Shown: positions 33,550-43,556, numbered from the stretch's first letter. The stretch is 64,000 nucleotides of DNA from Lucinisca nassula (GCA_963580285.1 OY757023.1:127442027-127506026), one strand, 5' to 3'. The notes: a model not told the origin generated them from the sequence alone. Translations and numbers: made by a program.

Positions 33550-33550
33550 A

Positions 33551-33990
33551 CATATTGTTTCAAGGTTATGGTCCACCAAATAATAATAGAGTTATGCCCC
33601 TTTGAAAAATTTTGTAAGCATTTTGTTTCCGGATAACTCCTACATTTTAGATCCGATGATGTTGAAACTTTACATACAGTAAGACCATGATATGGAACAG
33701 TGCATATTATTTTGAGGTTACGGTCTGCCAAATACTACCAGAGTTATACCCCTTACACAGGTTTTTCTAAACATTCCATTTCTGGATAACTCCTTGTACA
33801 TTTTATACCTGATGAATCTGGAGTTTTACAAAAAGTAAGACCATGATGTGGAACAGTGCATATTATTTTGAGGTTACAATCCCCCAAATATTACCACAGT
33901 TATTCCGCTTTCACATATTTTTCTAAACATATTTTGTTTCCAGATAATGCGTCCCACATTTTATATCTTATGAAGCTGAAACTTTATGTA
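33551..33990. repeat. About 156-bp array (right part, continues 28016-28601)
   Basis: Units with 'aaggttatggtccaccaaat', 'gataactcctacattttaga' and 'gaccatgatatggaacagtg', the same monomer as left of the 4.95-kb element. Confidence 0.75.
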
Positions 33991-33994
33991 TAGT

Positions 33995-34319
33995 TATGTC
34001 TCCCCTGGAAAAACATTTTTCAGAGAGACATATTGTTTTTCCCCCGGGCGTCTGTCTGTCCATCTTTCACAAAAACGTGTCCGCTCTATAACTTGAAAAC
34101 CGTTAAAGCTACCTTCATGAAACTTCATATAATTGAGTTATCTCCCTTGGAAATTTGTCGGTATGTATGTATGGGCAAATCGTGTCCGGTCAATAACTTT
34201 CTTATTTTTAGATGGATTTTGAAATTACTTGGCAGAAATGTTAACCACCATGACCCAGGTTGGTACCTCAAAGGTCAAGGTCAAACTTAGAGGTCAAAGG
34301 TATAAAAAGGGGCCTTTTT
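33995..34319 (+). repeat. Helentron-like 5' end (TATGTCTCCCCTG type)
   Basis: Fold-back TATGTCTCCCCTG paired with CAGAGAGACATA, then 'cgggcgtctgtctgtcc' and array text shared with 8000-8160 ('aattacttggcagaaatgtt', 'cctcaaaggtcaaggtc'). A family A element follows at 34320. No 3' end was found. Confidence 0.55.
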
Positions 34320-34597
34320 TAGCTCACCTGTCACGTAGTGACAAGGTGAGCTATTGGGATCACTTTTTGTCCGTCATGCGTGCATGCGTCTGTAAACTTT
34401 TTCTTCAAACAACATCTCCTCCTAAACCACTGATTGGATTTTGACCAAACTTCACAGGAATGATCCTTAGGTGGTCCCCTTTCAAAGTTGTTCAAATGGT
34501 TCCGGTCTGTTGCACATCTAGGTCACAGGAGCTAAAAATAGATTTCTTTGCTGAAAATTTTAAAAATCTTCTCTGAAACTGCAAGGCCCAGGTCTTT

Positions 34598-37128
34598 AAT
34601 AATAATAATAATAATAATCGTCTTTATTTTCAGAGGGTAACACATTTAGCAATAACAAGCTAATTTTCCATGAGGCCCTCTACTATGCACAGTATTTACA
34701 TGTAGAGATACTAATTTACAAAAAAAAAAAAAAAAAAAAAAAAATACTCTCTCATATGCACACACACACACTCAATAAAACACTACAAGACATAGTGCAT
34801 TTTTACATCTCAAAAATGGCCACTTCTCCCACGAAAATCCGCTATATTTTTCCTATCGATCCTGCAAACACAGGCTGCTGGTGCTCGTTAGAACCACCTC
34901 ATGTATGTCTTGGAGCAGAAACAAGAAAACAATGTACACTCCTGCAAACCCCAGCTTTCTCTATATATAAAGTGGGGTAAGTGGGTTGTTCATTTCACGG
35001 CCCTGTTAACGTTATGACATGAATAAATACAAAAATACACAACATAAATAAATACAGAAATATCAGCATCAACAAAATTACAGTGCTCCTTTCATCCACT
35101 TAATGCAGTTTCTATGGAAACTGTCAAGTGAACCTACAATTTTGAGTCTGTCTGGTAGATTGTTCCACACCACTGTACCAGAGTAAAGTAAGCTCTGCTT
35201 AAAAATTTCCTTTTTGTGGCCTTGGTATTAAATAATTTATGGTACTTGTGGATCTTAGAGACTGAAGAGTATTATTGGAGGGCCTTAAATGAAACATTTG
35301 ATTGATATATTGAGGTGTCAAAGCATTTGAGGCTTTGTACATTATCTTTTGCTTTTCTGAGAAAAATGCGTTCATATATATTTAAAATTTTTAATTCCTC
35401 CATTATATTAGGTATATTATCAATTTGATAATTAAGAATTATTATAGCCCCGCTTTGAAAAAGTGGGGCTATATTGGATTTGCCATGTCCTTCTGTCATT
35501 CCGTGATTCCGTTAATTTGTGTTGGCTCCATAACTTTGTATCTGCTTAACATATTTTCATGAAACTTCACACAAATGTTAAACACCATAAGACAATGTGC
35601 AGAGCGAAGGAATTATAACTGTGGATTGCCTACTTTTGGAGTTATTGCCCTTTGAACATTTTCCGTAATTCCGTGATTCCGTTAATTTGTGTTGGCTCCA
35701 TAACTTTGTATCTGCTTAACATATTTTCATGAAACTTCACACAAATGTTAAACACCATAAGACAATGTGCAGAGCGAAGGAATTATAACTGTGGATTGCC
35801 TACTTTTGGAGTTATTGCCCTTTGAACATTGAAAAATGGCAATTTTAATTGTGTCCGCTTCATAACTCGAAAACCGTTTGAGATATTTTTAGGAAACTTC
35901 ACACAAATGTTAAGCACTATGAGACGATGTGCAGAGCGCAGGAACCATAACTCTGCATTGCTTATTTTTGGAGTTATTGCCGTTTGAACATTGAAAAATG
36001 GCAATTTTAACAGTGTCCGCTTCATAACTCGAAAACCGTTTGAGATAATTTCATGAAACTTCACACAAATGTTAAGCACTATGAGACAATGTGCAGAGCG
36101 CAAGAACCATAACTCTGGTTTTCGTATTTTCTGTGTGTCTGTGTCTGTTAACAATTTTCGTGTCCGCTCCATAACTTTAAAACCCATTCACATATTTTCA
36201 TGAAACTTCACACCAACATTAAACACCATGAGATGGTGTGCAGAGTGCAGGAACCATAACTCTGGATTGCCTAATTTTTGAGTTATTTCCCTTTGAATAT
36301 TGAAAAATATCAATTTTAGCCGTCTTTGCTCGATAACTCAAAAACCGTTTGAGATAATTTTATGAAACTTCACACAAATGTAAAGCACCATATTACGTGT
36401 GCAGAGCGCAGGAACCCAAACTCTGGATTGTCTACTTTTTCAGTTATAGGCTTTTGAATATTAAAAAATGGCAATTTTAACTATGTCTGCTCCATAACCG
36501 TTTCTGATATTTTCATGAAACTTCAAATAAATGAAAAGCACCTTGAGATGATGTGCAGAGTGCAGGAACCATAACTCTGGTTTGCCTACTTTAGGAGTTA
36601 TTGCCCTTTGAACATTTAAAAAGGCAATTTTGACTGTGTCGGCTCCATAACTCACAAACCATTTGAGATATTTTAATGACACTTCACACAAGTGTAAAGC
36701 ACCATGAGACAATGTGCAGAGCGCAGGAACCCTGACTCTGATTTGCCTACTTTAGGAGTTATTACCCTTTGAACATTGAAAAATGGAAGATGAAATTTAG
36801 TATAAACATGGACATTCTGGTAATGTATCATGCTCATTGAAATGAGGGACAAGGGCTCACAACTCTTAGAGTTTTTCCAGATAATGTAAAATTTCCAACA
36901 GTTATTTCTTGTTCATAACTGTTTTCTCTGCAGCTTAAATAACTTTCTTCTCTGACAGCGCTGAAGCGGGGCTATAGTCAGATCCTCTGACAGCTCTAGT
37001 TTTGCATGCTCTTTTCTGTAACCTAAATATCCTGTTGAGGTTCTTTTGAGATGTGCCTCCCCAAATGGAACTACAATAATCTATATGAGGCTGAATAAAT
37101 GATTTATAAAACTGAATTCTGTTATTTG
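34598..37128 (-). mobile_element. CR1/L2-type LINE 3' end, minus strand, split
   Basis: Read on the minus strand, the coding segment (37110 down to about 37000, then 35440 down to 35060) shows SFIQPHIDYCSSIWGG, RIFRLQKRACK, later KEIFKQSLLYSGTVVWNNLP: the end of a LINE reverse transcriptase of the CR1/L2/Rex type. A short premature stop and frame change follow near 35270. The 3' untranslated part (34990-34598) has 'aaatgtgttaccctctgaaa' and an ATT-repeat tail. The element is 5'-truncated. A family C Helentron-like element (35443-36999) interrupts the frame; removing it restores reading. Half a copy of the GTTAGAACC palindrome lies in the untranslated part. Confidence 0.8.
35443..36999 (+). 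mobile_element. Helentron-like element, family C, complete
   Basis: The 5' end is TATAGCCCCGCTTTGAAAAA with a local fold-back AGTGGGGCTATA. The 3' end is AAGCGGGGCTATA, its inverse, then the hairpin GTCAGA tcc TCTGAC, then AGCTCTAG at 36999 before TT. The interior is a 153-172-bp array ('ttcatgaaacttcacacaaa', 'gacaatgtgcagagcgcagg'). It interrupts a LINE reading frame, which becomes continuous again when the element is removed between two T residues, giving independent support for the ends. Confidence 0.85.
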
Positions 37129-37959
37129 GTATGAAGCTTCATCTAGTGGACCTGTACCAAGATTGTTCAAATTATAGCCCTGGGGCCAAAAATGCCCCCA
37201 TCCCGGGGGCCTTTGGTTTTACATAGGCTTATATAAGGAAAATCTTTAAAAATCTTCATCTCTGAAACATAAAAGGCTGAAGTCTTTGATATTTGGTATG
37301 AAGCATCATTTAGTGAACCTCTACCAAGATTGTTCAAATTATAGCCCTGGGGCCAAAAATGTTGCTGCCCAGAGACCCTTTGGTTTTACATAGACTTATA
37401 AAGGGAAATTTTTAAAAATCTTCTTCTCTGAAACTGCAAGGCCCAGGTCTTTGATATTTGGTATGGAGCTTCATCTAGTGGACCTCTACCAAGATTGTAC
37501 AAATGATAGCCCTGGGGCCACAAATGCCTCCACCCCGGGGCCCTTTGGTTTTACATAGACTTATATTGCCCTGGTGCATAGGCTTATGTAGGGAATATCT
37601 TTATAAAAAATCTTCTTTTCTGAAACCGCAAGGCCCAGGTCTTTGATATTTGGTGTGTAGCTTTATCTAGTGGACCCTTGCCAAGATTGTTCAAATTATA
37701 GCTTTGTTGATGTTTGGTATGAAGCTTCACCTTTAAGACCTCCCTCAACATTATGCACATTAAAGCCCTTGGGCCAATAATGGCCCTCCCTGGGGCCCAC
37801 TTGTGTTACACTATGTATCAGGTGAGCGATCCAGGGCCATCATGGCCCTCTTGTTTGGGAATTATTCAGCCGAACTTGAGAAAATTTGCTGTTTTTTTTT
37901 TTTTTGTTTGTTTTTTTTTTTTTCGATTGGGAAAGGGGCCGATTACCGGCCCCAAATCA

Positions 37960-38806
37960 GGCCTAGGAAAATCCCTGTTAAATCTCTTCTGCAAAAGGTC
38001 TATCAGAACCTGAATTTTATGGTGACTTAGTATATGAATTCAAAAAAATATATAACTGCAATGACTTCAGCACCCGATTTCGTAATATCATTCTTCGATA
38101 TAAAAAGACTGGGTACAACATAAATGTTATACGACAGACTGCATGCATGGTAGTTAATCCAATCTTTTCTACCCTCTTTAATTGCACGCCGGTGGGTCAG
38201 GCCTCAGATTCTATGACGGTTCCAGCGTAAAGGCTTATTGAGAATTAGAGAGATCTAATTCAAGGTAATGTTTGTTGGTGCCTGATGCTCTATCTCTGGT
38301 CGGGCCCATCGGAGTCTTAACTGTTGGTTTTCCTTTGCTCCAGTATTTCAGTGGTTTCTTGCTGTTGAGTCCTCACTGTTGTTTCATCTCTGTGGTTGTT
38401 TGATTATTTGTGTTCACGGAGATGTTGCACTGATGAGTTAGGAGGCCTTCATGCGGACTGAACAAATTATTTGTCTTAATCGCGACAGAAGTAAGGGTGA
38501 GGATTGTGGCCACGTAAAATCGATTTAAGCCCCCCAGTGGAATTCGTTTCTGCTGACCGTTCCAAGGCGGTTCTTAAGTTGTGGTTTATTTTTGTTATTG
38601 TTTGTCTATGGGTGTTTGTGTCGCTCATATTATTTTATTTTGGATAGCCTCTTGGCCATTTTGTGGGAAAGTAACTGTCCTTTTGACTTTCCACTATTGA
38701 TGTTTCCATTAGGTCTGTTGTTTCGTATTTGTGTTTCTTTCCCTTTGGTGTCTCTAATGGGAGCTGTGGGTTGATTGTATCGATTCCTGATCATTGCCTC
38801 CACTTG
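37960..38806 (+). mobile_element. Penelope-like element 3' part, degenerate
   Basis: Encodes the end of the reverse transcriptase ORF with a one-base deletion near 37990 relative to the copy at 42430, then FRNIILRYKKTGYN and RQTACMVVNP to a stop at about 38230. The 3' region has a hammerhead-like core at 38430-38475 and the tail 'tttctttccctttggtgtct'. The 'ggtgacttagtatatgaatt' junction is intact here, which shows that the corresponding site at 42486 carries an insertion. Confidence 0.7.
38421..38475 (+). ncRNA. Hammerhead-ribozyme-like motif in the Penelope-like 3' region
   Basis: CTGATGAG at 38430-38437, a helix-II-like segment with AGGAGGCCTTCATGCGG, then GAACAAATTATTTGTC ending 38475. 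The last part forms a short helix III (CAAA / TTTG) followed by a TC cleavage-type site. The upstream 'tgttgc' can pair with the downstream 'gcgaca' as helix I. Deviations: GAA rather than GAAA after helix II, and a weak helix II. Penelope-like elements are known to carry hammerheads with short helix III, so the call is plausible, but activity is doubtful. Confidence 0.45.
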
Positions 38807-39022
38807 TCTTTTATATAGACTTATATAAGGAAAACCTTTAAAAAAAATTTCTTGTCTGAAACCAGAAGGCTCTGGTCTTTGTTATTTGGTATGATGCTTC
38901 ACCTTTTAGACCACTACCAAGATTATTCACATTATAGCACGGGGCCAATAATGGCTCTCCCAGGGGCCCCTTTGTTACCCTATGGATCAGGTGAGCGATC
39001 CAGGGCCATCATGGACCCCTTG
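38807..39022 (+). mobile_element. Helentron-like family A, 3' end only
   Basis: One 167-bp-type unit ('ctgaaaccagaaggctctgg', 'ttggtatgatgcttcacctt') then ATCAGGTGAGCGATCC, GGGCCATCATGGACC and CCTTG at 39022, followed by T residues. The 5' part is missing; the left join is to a Penelope-like tail. Confidence 0.75.
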
Positions 39023-39125
39023 TTTTTTGTGTTTTTTTTGCTAAGATTTTTTTTTTTTTTTTTTTTTGCTAAGAGTATAATACATTGTAGTTAACTAATA
39101 CGTGGAGATTATTTAACTATTTCAG

Positions 39126-39224
39126 GTCCATGTGTAGCTGGTGTGGTAGGATTAAAGATGCCCAGATACTGTCTCTTTGGTGATACTGTAAACACAGCCT
39201 CGCGTATGGAGTCCAGTTCAATGG
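39126..39224 (+). CDS. Receptor-type guanylate cyclase, catalytic-domain exon (3rd from the end)
   Basis: Continues the cyclase domain in phase from the exon ending at 24636: the split glycine codon is completed (G + GT), then [29 protein letters not shown]. It supplies the cysteine in RYCLFGD, which in guanylate cyclases helps choose GTP over ATP, and the asparagine and arginine of NTASR, the transition-state residues of class III cyclases. The metal-binding aspartates would lie in an upstream exon not seen here. The acceptor is tatttcag at 39125; the donor is gtatga at 39225. The exon is 14.5 kb from the previous one. All residues expected in this stretch are intact, so the gene looks functional. 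Confidence 0.93.
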
Positions 39225-39399
39225 GTATGATAATGATACATGTGTATGAGCTAGTTAATGGGGTGATGAAAAGTTGTTCACAGAATTGCAAAGGAACCTG
39301 GTGTTATTATCAAGCTGGGTAGCTATCCTGGACCAAAGGCTCTAGGTCAGCTTAGGTTGTCTTTGCAAAACAAAGAACACATAAAAGAATGGAAATTCG

Positions 39400-39774
39400 A
39401 TACTTGGTTTTATTGAGTCTCTTCATACATTTAGTTTGCAAGGCTGCATATGCCTCCTAGCACCAGCTTAAGCGATATTCGATTTTCAATGTAACTAGAA
39501 TGGGCTCAATTACCCCAAAGGAAAAGAAAATATAATTTGCACTATGATGAAGTACAGGGAGACTTTTTAGGGCCGCCACATGGCACTTAACATCAGCTGC
39601 AGTGAGGTAAAATAAAAAGCAAAAAGGTTGCCTTTGGAAACAAAGAAAATTTGACCCAAATTTTATCTGTAGCATCCTTGGGTGCAGGGCTTCCATGGTT
39701 AATTAAAATACATTGCTGCCAGTGGGCAGTGCCCCCATGAGCTCTGGTGAGCATAGTGGCCCATGGGCCTCTTG
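39400..39774 (+). mobile_element. Helentron-like family B, 3' end
   Basis: The 3' end reads GAGCTCTGGTGAGCATAG, then the perfect hairpin GGCCCATGGGCC, then TCTTG at 39774 before TTT. The body has the text 'ggcggccctaaaaagtctcc' read in reverse ('agggccgccacatggcac'), which also occurs inverted near 60170 and 61195. The 5' end was not found. It sits in an 804-bp intron of the cyclase gene. Confidence 0.6.
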
Positions 39775-40028
39775 TTTATAGAACATAGTGAAATTCCGCT
39801 ATTAAGACCACCTAAATTTAAGACTAGTTCTGCTTTAAAAAGCTTAGTTTGAAGGGTGCACTTAATCTTTCTTCATTCTGTCCACAGTGTCCCCTGGTCA
39901 GTTACCACCTTTAGGACTGTTCAAAAGTGGTCTTTAAAACCACTTTTGATTAGTCCCTAAGGTGGTCTTAATTTATCATTTTCATATTTTATAATAAAGG
40001 TGAAGACTTCATGCATTCTTTGTTGCAG

Positions 40029-40120
40029 CTTTAAGAATCCACATGAGTGAACATACAGCCAACATCTTATTCAGACTGGGAGGCTATCATCTTGACTGTC
40101 GTGGAGAAAGAGAGGTTAAG
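40029..40120 (+). CDS. Receptor-type guanylate cyclase, catalytic-domain exon (2nd from the end)
   Basis: Acceptor tgttgcag at 40028; the exon starts CT and joins the G at the end of the previous exon to make an alanine codon, then LRIHMSEHTANILFRLGGYH and LDCRGEREVK. This is the final alpha/beta part of the cyclase domain, corresponding to the 'LKIHLSSETK ... RGDVEMK' region of vertebrate natriuretic peptide receptors. The donor gtatgt follows a complete AAG codon, so the next exon starts in phase 0. No disruption seen. Confidence 0.92.
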
Positions 40121-40781
40121 GTATGTTCAGACTTGCTTTTTTACCAAGGACAGAATAGGTTTGGGGGATATAGCGATCAGCCTGGCATCCAGCCGAATGT
40201 CCCTCAGTGAGTGGACAAAACCTTGTGATGGCCATAACTTCAATACCTTTTGAGATATATTTACGGTACATGGCACAATTGTACATAAGGTTTGAGGCCT
40301 GTCATGCGCACAAACCACAACTCTGGGTGCCATTGTATTTGAGTTAACTCCCCTGACATATTGCTGTAACTCAAATATCTTTTGAGATAAATTGATGGTA
40401 CTTGGTAATACACGAAGTTGAGTAGGGTTCTATGCACAAGAACCACAACTCTAGCTGCCATGATATTTGAATTATCTCCCAGGACAGTATTTCCTTGTAG
40501 TTACCTTGTGATCGCTTTAACGCCACTTCCCCTTAGAGATATTGATGGTACTCAGTACATTTATACATGAGGTTGAGAAGGCATGTCCTGCGTAAGAACC
40601 ACAACTCTAGGTGCCATGGTATTTGTAAGTTCTGGAAGAATATCAGTGTGGTCCACTGTAAAAGCTGCTTAGTTTTCATCCCTCTTGTGCTTGAGTTACT
40701 AAGTCATATTTTAATCCCTTGACCAAGCTAAATTCAGAATTTACCAATCTAATTTGTCTTTATTAATTTAATCCATTCTAG
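40121..40781. repeat. Intron with about 115-130-bp tandem units
   Basis: The last cyclase intron. It holds three diverged tandem units with 'cttttgagata', 'gatggtacttggtaatac' and 'aagaaccacaactctag' text, similar in design to the arrays of the Helentron-like elements. No terminal hairpins found. Confidence 0.6.
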
Positions 40782-40889
40782 GGCAAAGGAAAAATGACAA
40801 CATACTGGTTGGAGGGCAAAGATGGTTTCGATAAACCGTTGCCTGGAAGAGAATTGGCAGTATCAGAATCCAAGCACGAGTTCAAATAG
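40782..40889 (+). CDS. Receptor-type guanylate cyclase, terminal exon with stop
   Basis: Acceptor 'ccattctag' at 40781. It encodes GKGKMTTYWLEGKDGFDKPL, PGRELAVSESKHEFK and TAG at 40887-40889. The KGKG(K/M)xTYWL motif ends the catalytic domain of receptor guanylate cyclases; the residues after it form a short cytoplasmic tail. The reading phase agrees with the previous exon. Together the four exons give about 150 residues of the C-terminus. Confidence 0.92.
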   Translation, partial: GKGKMTTYWLEGKDGFDKPLPGRELAVSESKHEFK

Positions 40890-41732
40890 GAGAAGATGAG
40901 TGATGTTCTAATCAACAGTGATCCTAGTCTACAGTCTAGTCTAGTCAATAATTTTTACGAGTGCCATTGCAAATTTACTGTGTTTATCCTGCTGTAAATA
41001 AGATGTATATGTTTCTAGAATTTAATTCTCATTTATTCATTAGTTTTCACCCCTATTGTGCTTGAGACTAACAGTATCCTGCATGTATTACTAGCATATG
41101 TTCAAAAACTACATTATTTTTATTGTCATCAGATTTATCGTATTTATAACACAAGTATATCTGAATGAAGATCGTTCCAATCTTGTTAGAGATTAATATA
41201 ATGTTTTGCATTTAACAAGACAATTTGTTGTTGATGTATAAATATTTCTGAAAAGGAAATGTGCAACATCAGCCAATATTCATTCAGTTTAAAAGAAGGT
41301 AGCTTGAAACTGAAGGCAAAAAATAGCAGTATCACTGATGAGACAGAAATATGTATGAATATCTGCCTCTCCAGAATTATATCCATTCCGCTACAGAATG
41401 CATAATTGTGAAATAGATGTATTGAGTGGAAGGTTGTTTAACCTCCTGACATCTACTAATGACAAGACTGCACATCACAAGACAATATGTTTTATAACAT
41501 AGGAAGCCCTATACAGTTTGTCCACAACCTTCACTGTTCACAAGAGACATCAATGTCTCTGTGGAAAACACTGTATGATATTTACCCTAAATATTCGTAC
41601 ACCTCTACTCCTTACCGTACTTGTTCTTAAATAAGAAAAAGTATAAAACACTACCCAATGTTGCATCTACAGACTGCTAGATGAATGACAAAAATGTAGA
41701 CCCTGATGAGATGCTGCATTATGCAGCTTTGT
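40890..41732 (+). other. Probable 3' untranslated region and downstream of the cyclase gene
   Basis: AT-rich sequence with no reading frame recognised. A perfect AATAAA signal was not found close to the stop; variants such as 'aaataagatg' near 40994 are possible. From about 41580 the text ('tttaccctaaatattcgtac', 'gtagaccctgatgagatgct') resembles 44131-44245 and part of the piggyBac-like MITE near 48840. Confidence 0.4.
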
Positions 41733-41911
41733 TTTGTTTGTTTGATTTAACATCCCCATCAACACAATATAGGTCATTTTGGAGATGTTGCTTTCAATTT
41801 TGGGACTTTCACCCGACATTGAGATGAAATGACACCTAAAGCCCTGTCGCACAATGAAACCAATAGGACTTATAAGCCTGGACGGTCTGATTCGCACCTC
41901 TTTGCCTGGGC
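41733..41911 (-). mobile_element. SINE fragment (GACGTTAAAC-tail family)
   Basis: Tail and middle only ('tttgatttaacatccccatc' to 'tttgcctgggcaggca'), minus orientation. It joins the Penelope-like sequence at about 41912. Confidence 0.75.
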
Positions 41912-42988
41912 AGGCAGGAAAGAGACTTCATTTTGTCGCTTTCCATTGATAACCAATCTGAAATTATTGAAGCTTTTAGCTCTTCTTCTAGATATTTAGA
42001 TGATTTATTAAATATTGATAATACCTATTTTGATGGTTTGATCAGTCAGATTTACCCCCTAGAACTTCAGTTAAATAAAGCAAATTCTTCTGATACCGAG
42101 GCCCCGTTTTTGGATTTACATCTATCTATTGTAGATGGATTTGTTTCGTGCAAAATTTATGATAAACGTGATGACTTTGATTTTGAGATTGTAAATTTTC
42201 CTTTTTTGGATGGTGATGTTCCTCGTGCGCCATCCTATGGCGTTTATATTTCGCAATTAATTTGATTTGCTAGAGTGTGTAGTCATGTAACTGGCTTCAA
42301 CACTCGTAATAAATTATTAACAGCTAAACTCCTTAATCAGGGTTATCCGTACCATAAACTGCGCAAAGCCTTTTCAAAATTTTATAGACGCCATTCTGAT
42401 TTAATTTCAAAATTCAATATTGGACTTAAATCTCTTCTGCAACAAGGTCTATCGGAACCCGAATTTTATGGTGACTTAAAATCACGTAAAATTGATTTAA
42501 GCCCCACAGTGGAAATCTTCCACTGACCGTTCCAAGGCGGCTCTTCTGTGGCGATTTATTTATGTTGTTGTTTGTTACTTACTGTGTGTATCACTTGTGT
42601 CTTTTAATTTTGGATGGCCATTTTGTGGGAGAGTAACTGTCCTTATGGCCTTCCTTTGTTTAGGTTTCCATTATGGTCTGGTCGCTTAATGTTTGTATTT
42701 CTTTCCCTTTGGTGTCTTTTATGGGTGGAGTAAGTTAATTGTATCAACTCCTGATCTTTGTTTTACTTCTACTTAGTATATAAATTCAGAAAAATATATA
42801 ACCGCAATGACTTCAGCACCCAATTTCATAAAATCATTCTTCGATATAAAAAGATTGGGTACAACATGGATATTATACGACAGACTGCATGCATGGTAGT
42901 TAACCCAATAACGGTTGGCAACTTTGCTTCCCTCTTCAATTGCACGCCGGTGGGTCAGGCCTCAGATTCTATGACGGCTCCAACGTAA
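41912..42988 (+). pseudogene. Penelope-like reverse transcriptase, C-terminal part, broken
   Basis: Frame from about 41918: the palm motif SSRYLDDLLNID (the YxDD-type catalytic signature), then LQLNKANSSDTEAPFLDLHL, IYDKRDDFDFEIVNFPFLDG and SYGVYISQLI. An in-frame TGA at 42263-42265 replaces what looks like an arginine codon; the frame goes on with TRNKLLTAKLLNQGY and GLSEPEFYGDL. It is then interrupted by a 289-bp insertion (42486-42774) and resumes as VYKFRKIYNRNDFS ... IIRQTACMVVNPITV ... PVGQASDSMTAPT, stop 42988. The N-terminal half, including any endonuclease, is missing. I assign it to Penelope-like elements from the motif style, the hammerhead-like 3' motifs and head-to-tail partial copies; another reverse-transcriptase class is possible. 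Confidence 0.65.
42486..42774 (+). mobile_element. Insertion of a truncated Penelope-like 3' tail within the RT frame
   Basis: Begins 'aaatcacgtaaaattgattt' and ends 'ttttacttctacttag'. The text equals the 3' end at 43255-43556. The copy at 38020 shows the uninterrupted target (ggtgactta / gtatatgaa). It looks intron-like at its right edge (cttag) but has no GT donor. Confidence 0.75.
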
Positions 42989-43556
42989 AGGCTTATTGAG
43001 AATTAGAGAGATAATGCTGGTTGGTGCCTGATGCTCTGTCTCTGGTCGGGCTCATCGGAGTCTAACTGTTGGTTTTCTTTTGCTCCAGCATTTCAGTGGT
43101 TTCTTGCTGTCGAGTCCTCACCGTTGTCTCACCTCTGTGGTTCTTTGATTTTTGTGTTCACGGAGATGTTGCACTGATGAGTTAGGAGGCCTTCATGGGG
43201 ACTGAACAAATTATTTGTCTAAATCGCGACAGAAGTAAGGGCGAGGATTGTGGCCACGTAAAATTGGTTTAAGCCCCCCAGTGGAAATCTTCCACTGACA
43301 GTTCCAAGGCGGCTCTTCTGTGGCGATTTATTTATGTTGTTGTTTGTTACTTACTGTGAGTATCACTTGTGTCTTTTAATTTTGGATGGCCATATGGCCA
43401 TTTTGTGGGAAAGTAACTGTCCTTATGGCCTTCCTTTGTTTAGGTTTCTATTATGGTCTGGTCGCTTAATGTTTGTATTTCTTTCCCTTTGGTGTCTTTT
43501 ATGGGTGGAGTAGGTTAATTGTATCAATTCCTGATCTTTGTTTTACTTCTACTTAG
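42989..43556 (+). mobile_element. Penelope-like 3' region with hammerhead-like core
   Basis: Follows the stop codon at 42988. It contains a CTGATGAG core at 43174-43181 and GAACAAATTATTTGTC ending 43219, then 'agtaagggcgaggattgtgg' and the tail ending 'gatctttgttttacttctac'. Plus-strand direction. It is followed directly by another 3' copy. Confidence 0.65.

Larger units (their letters stand above)
28602..33550. mobile_element. 4.95-kb terminal-inverted-repeat element, superfamily unknown
   Basis: The left end is TATGGAACAGGATTTAGGTA followed by AAAACTCAATTATGCAA. The right end is the complement with two differences in about 37 positions. The 6-bp direct repeat CATATT flanks it at 28596-28601 and 33551-33556; removing the element restores one array unit. 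Both subterminal regions are rich in 'attgcaatatgcaat'-like text. The interior holds Helentron-like families D and F and two SINEs. No transposase is recognised. A 6-bp duplication occurs in several superfamilies, so I leave it unnamed. Confidence 0.75.
34320..37853 (+). mobile_element. Helentron-like element, family A, with nested LINE
   Basis: The 5' end is TAGCTCACCTG with the GTCAC / GTGAC fold-back. The 3' end is CAGGTGAGCGATCC, the GGGCCATCATGGCCC hairpin, CTCTTG at 37853, then TT. The 167-bp-type array stops at about 34597 ('cccaggtcttt') and resumes at about 37128 ('tatttggtatgaagcttcat') because a LINE copy lies between. It lies inside the 14.5-kb cyclase intron. Confidence 0.85.

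Noticed and set aside
42486..42774. Intron within the Penelope-like reverse transcriptase frame
   Set aside because: There is no GT donor, and the segment equals the 3' tail of the same family, so it is an insertion.
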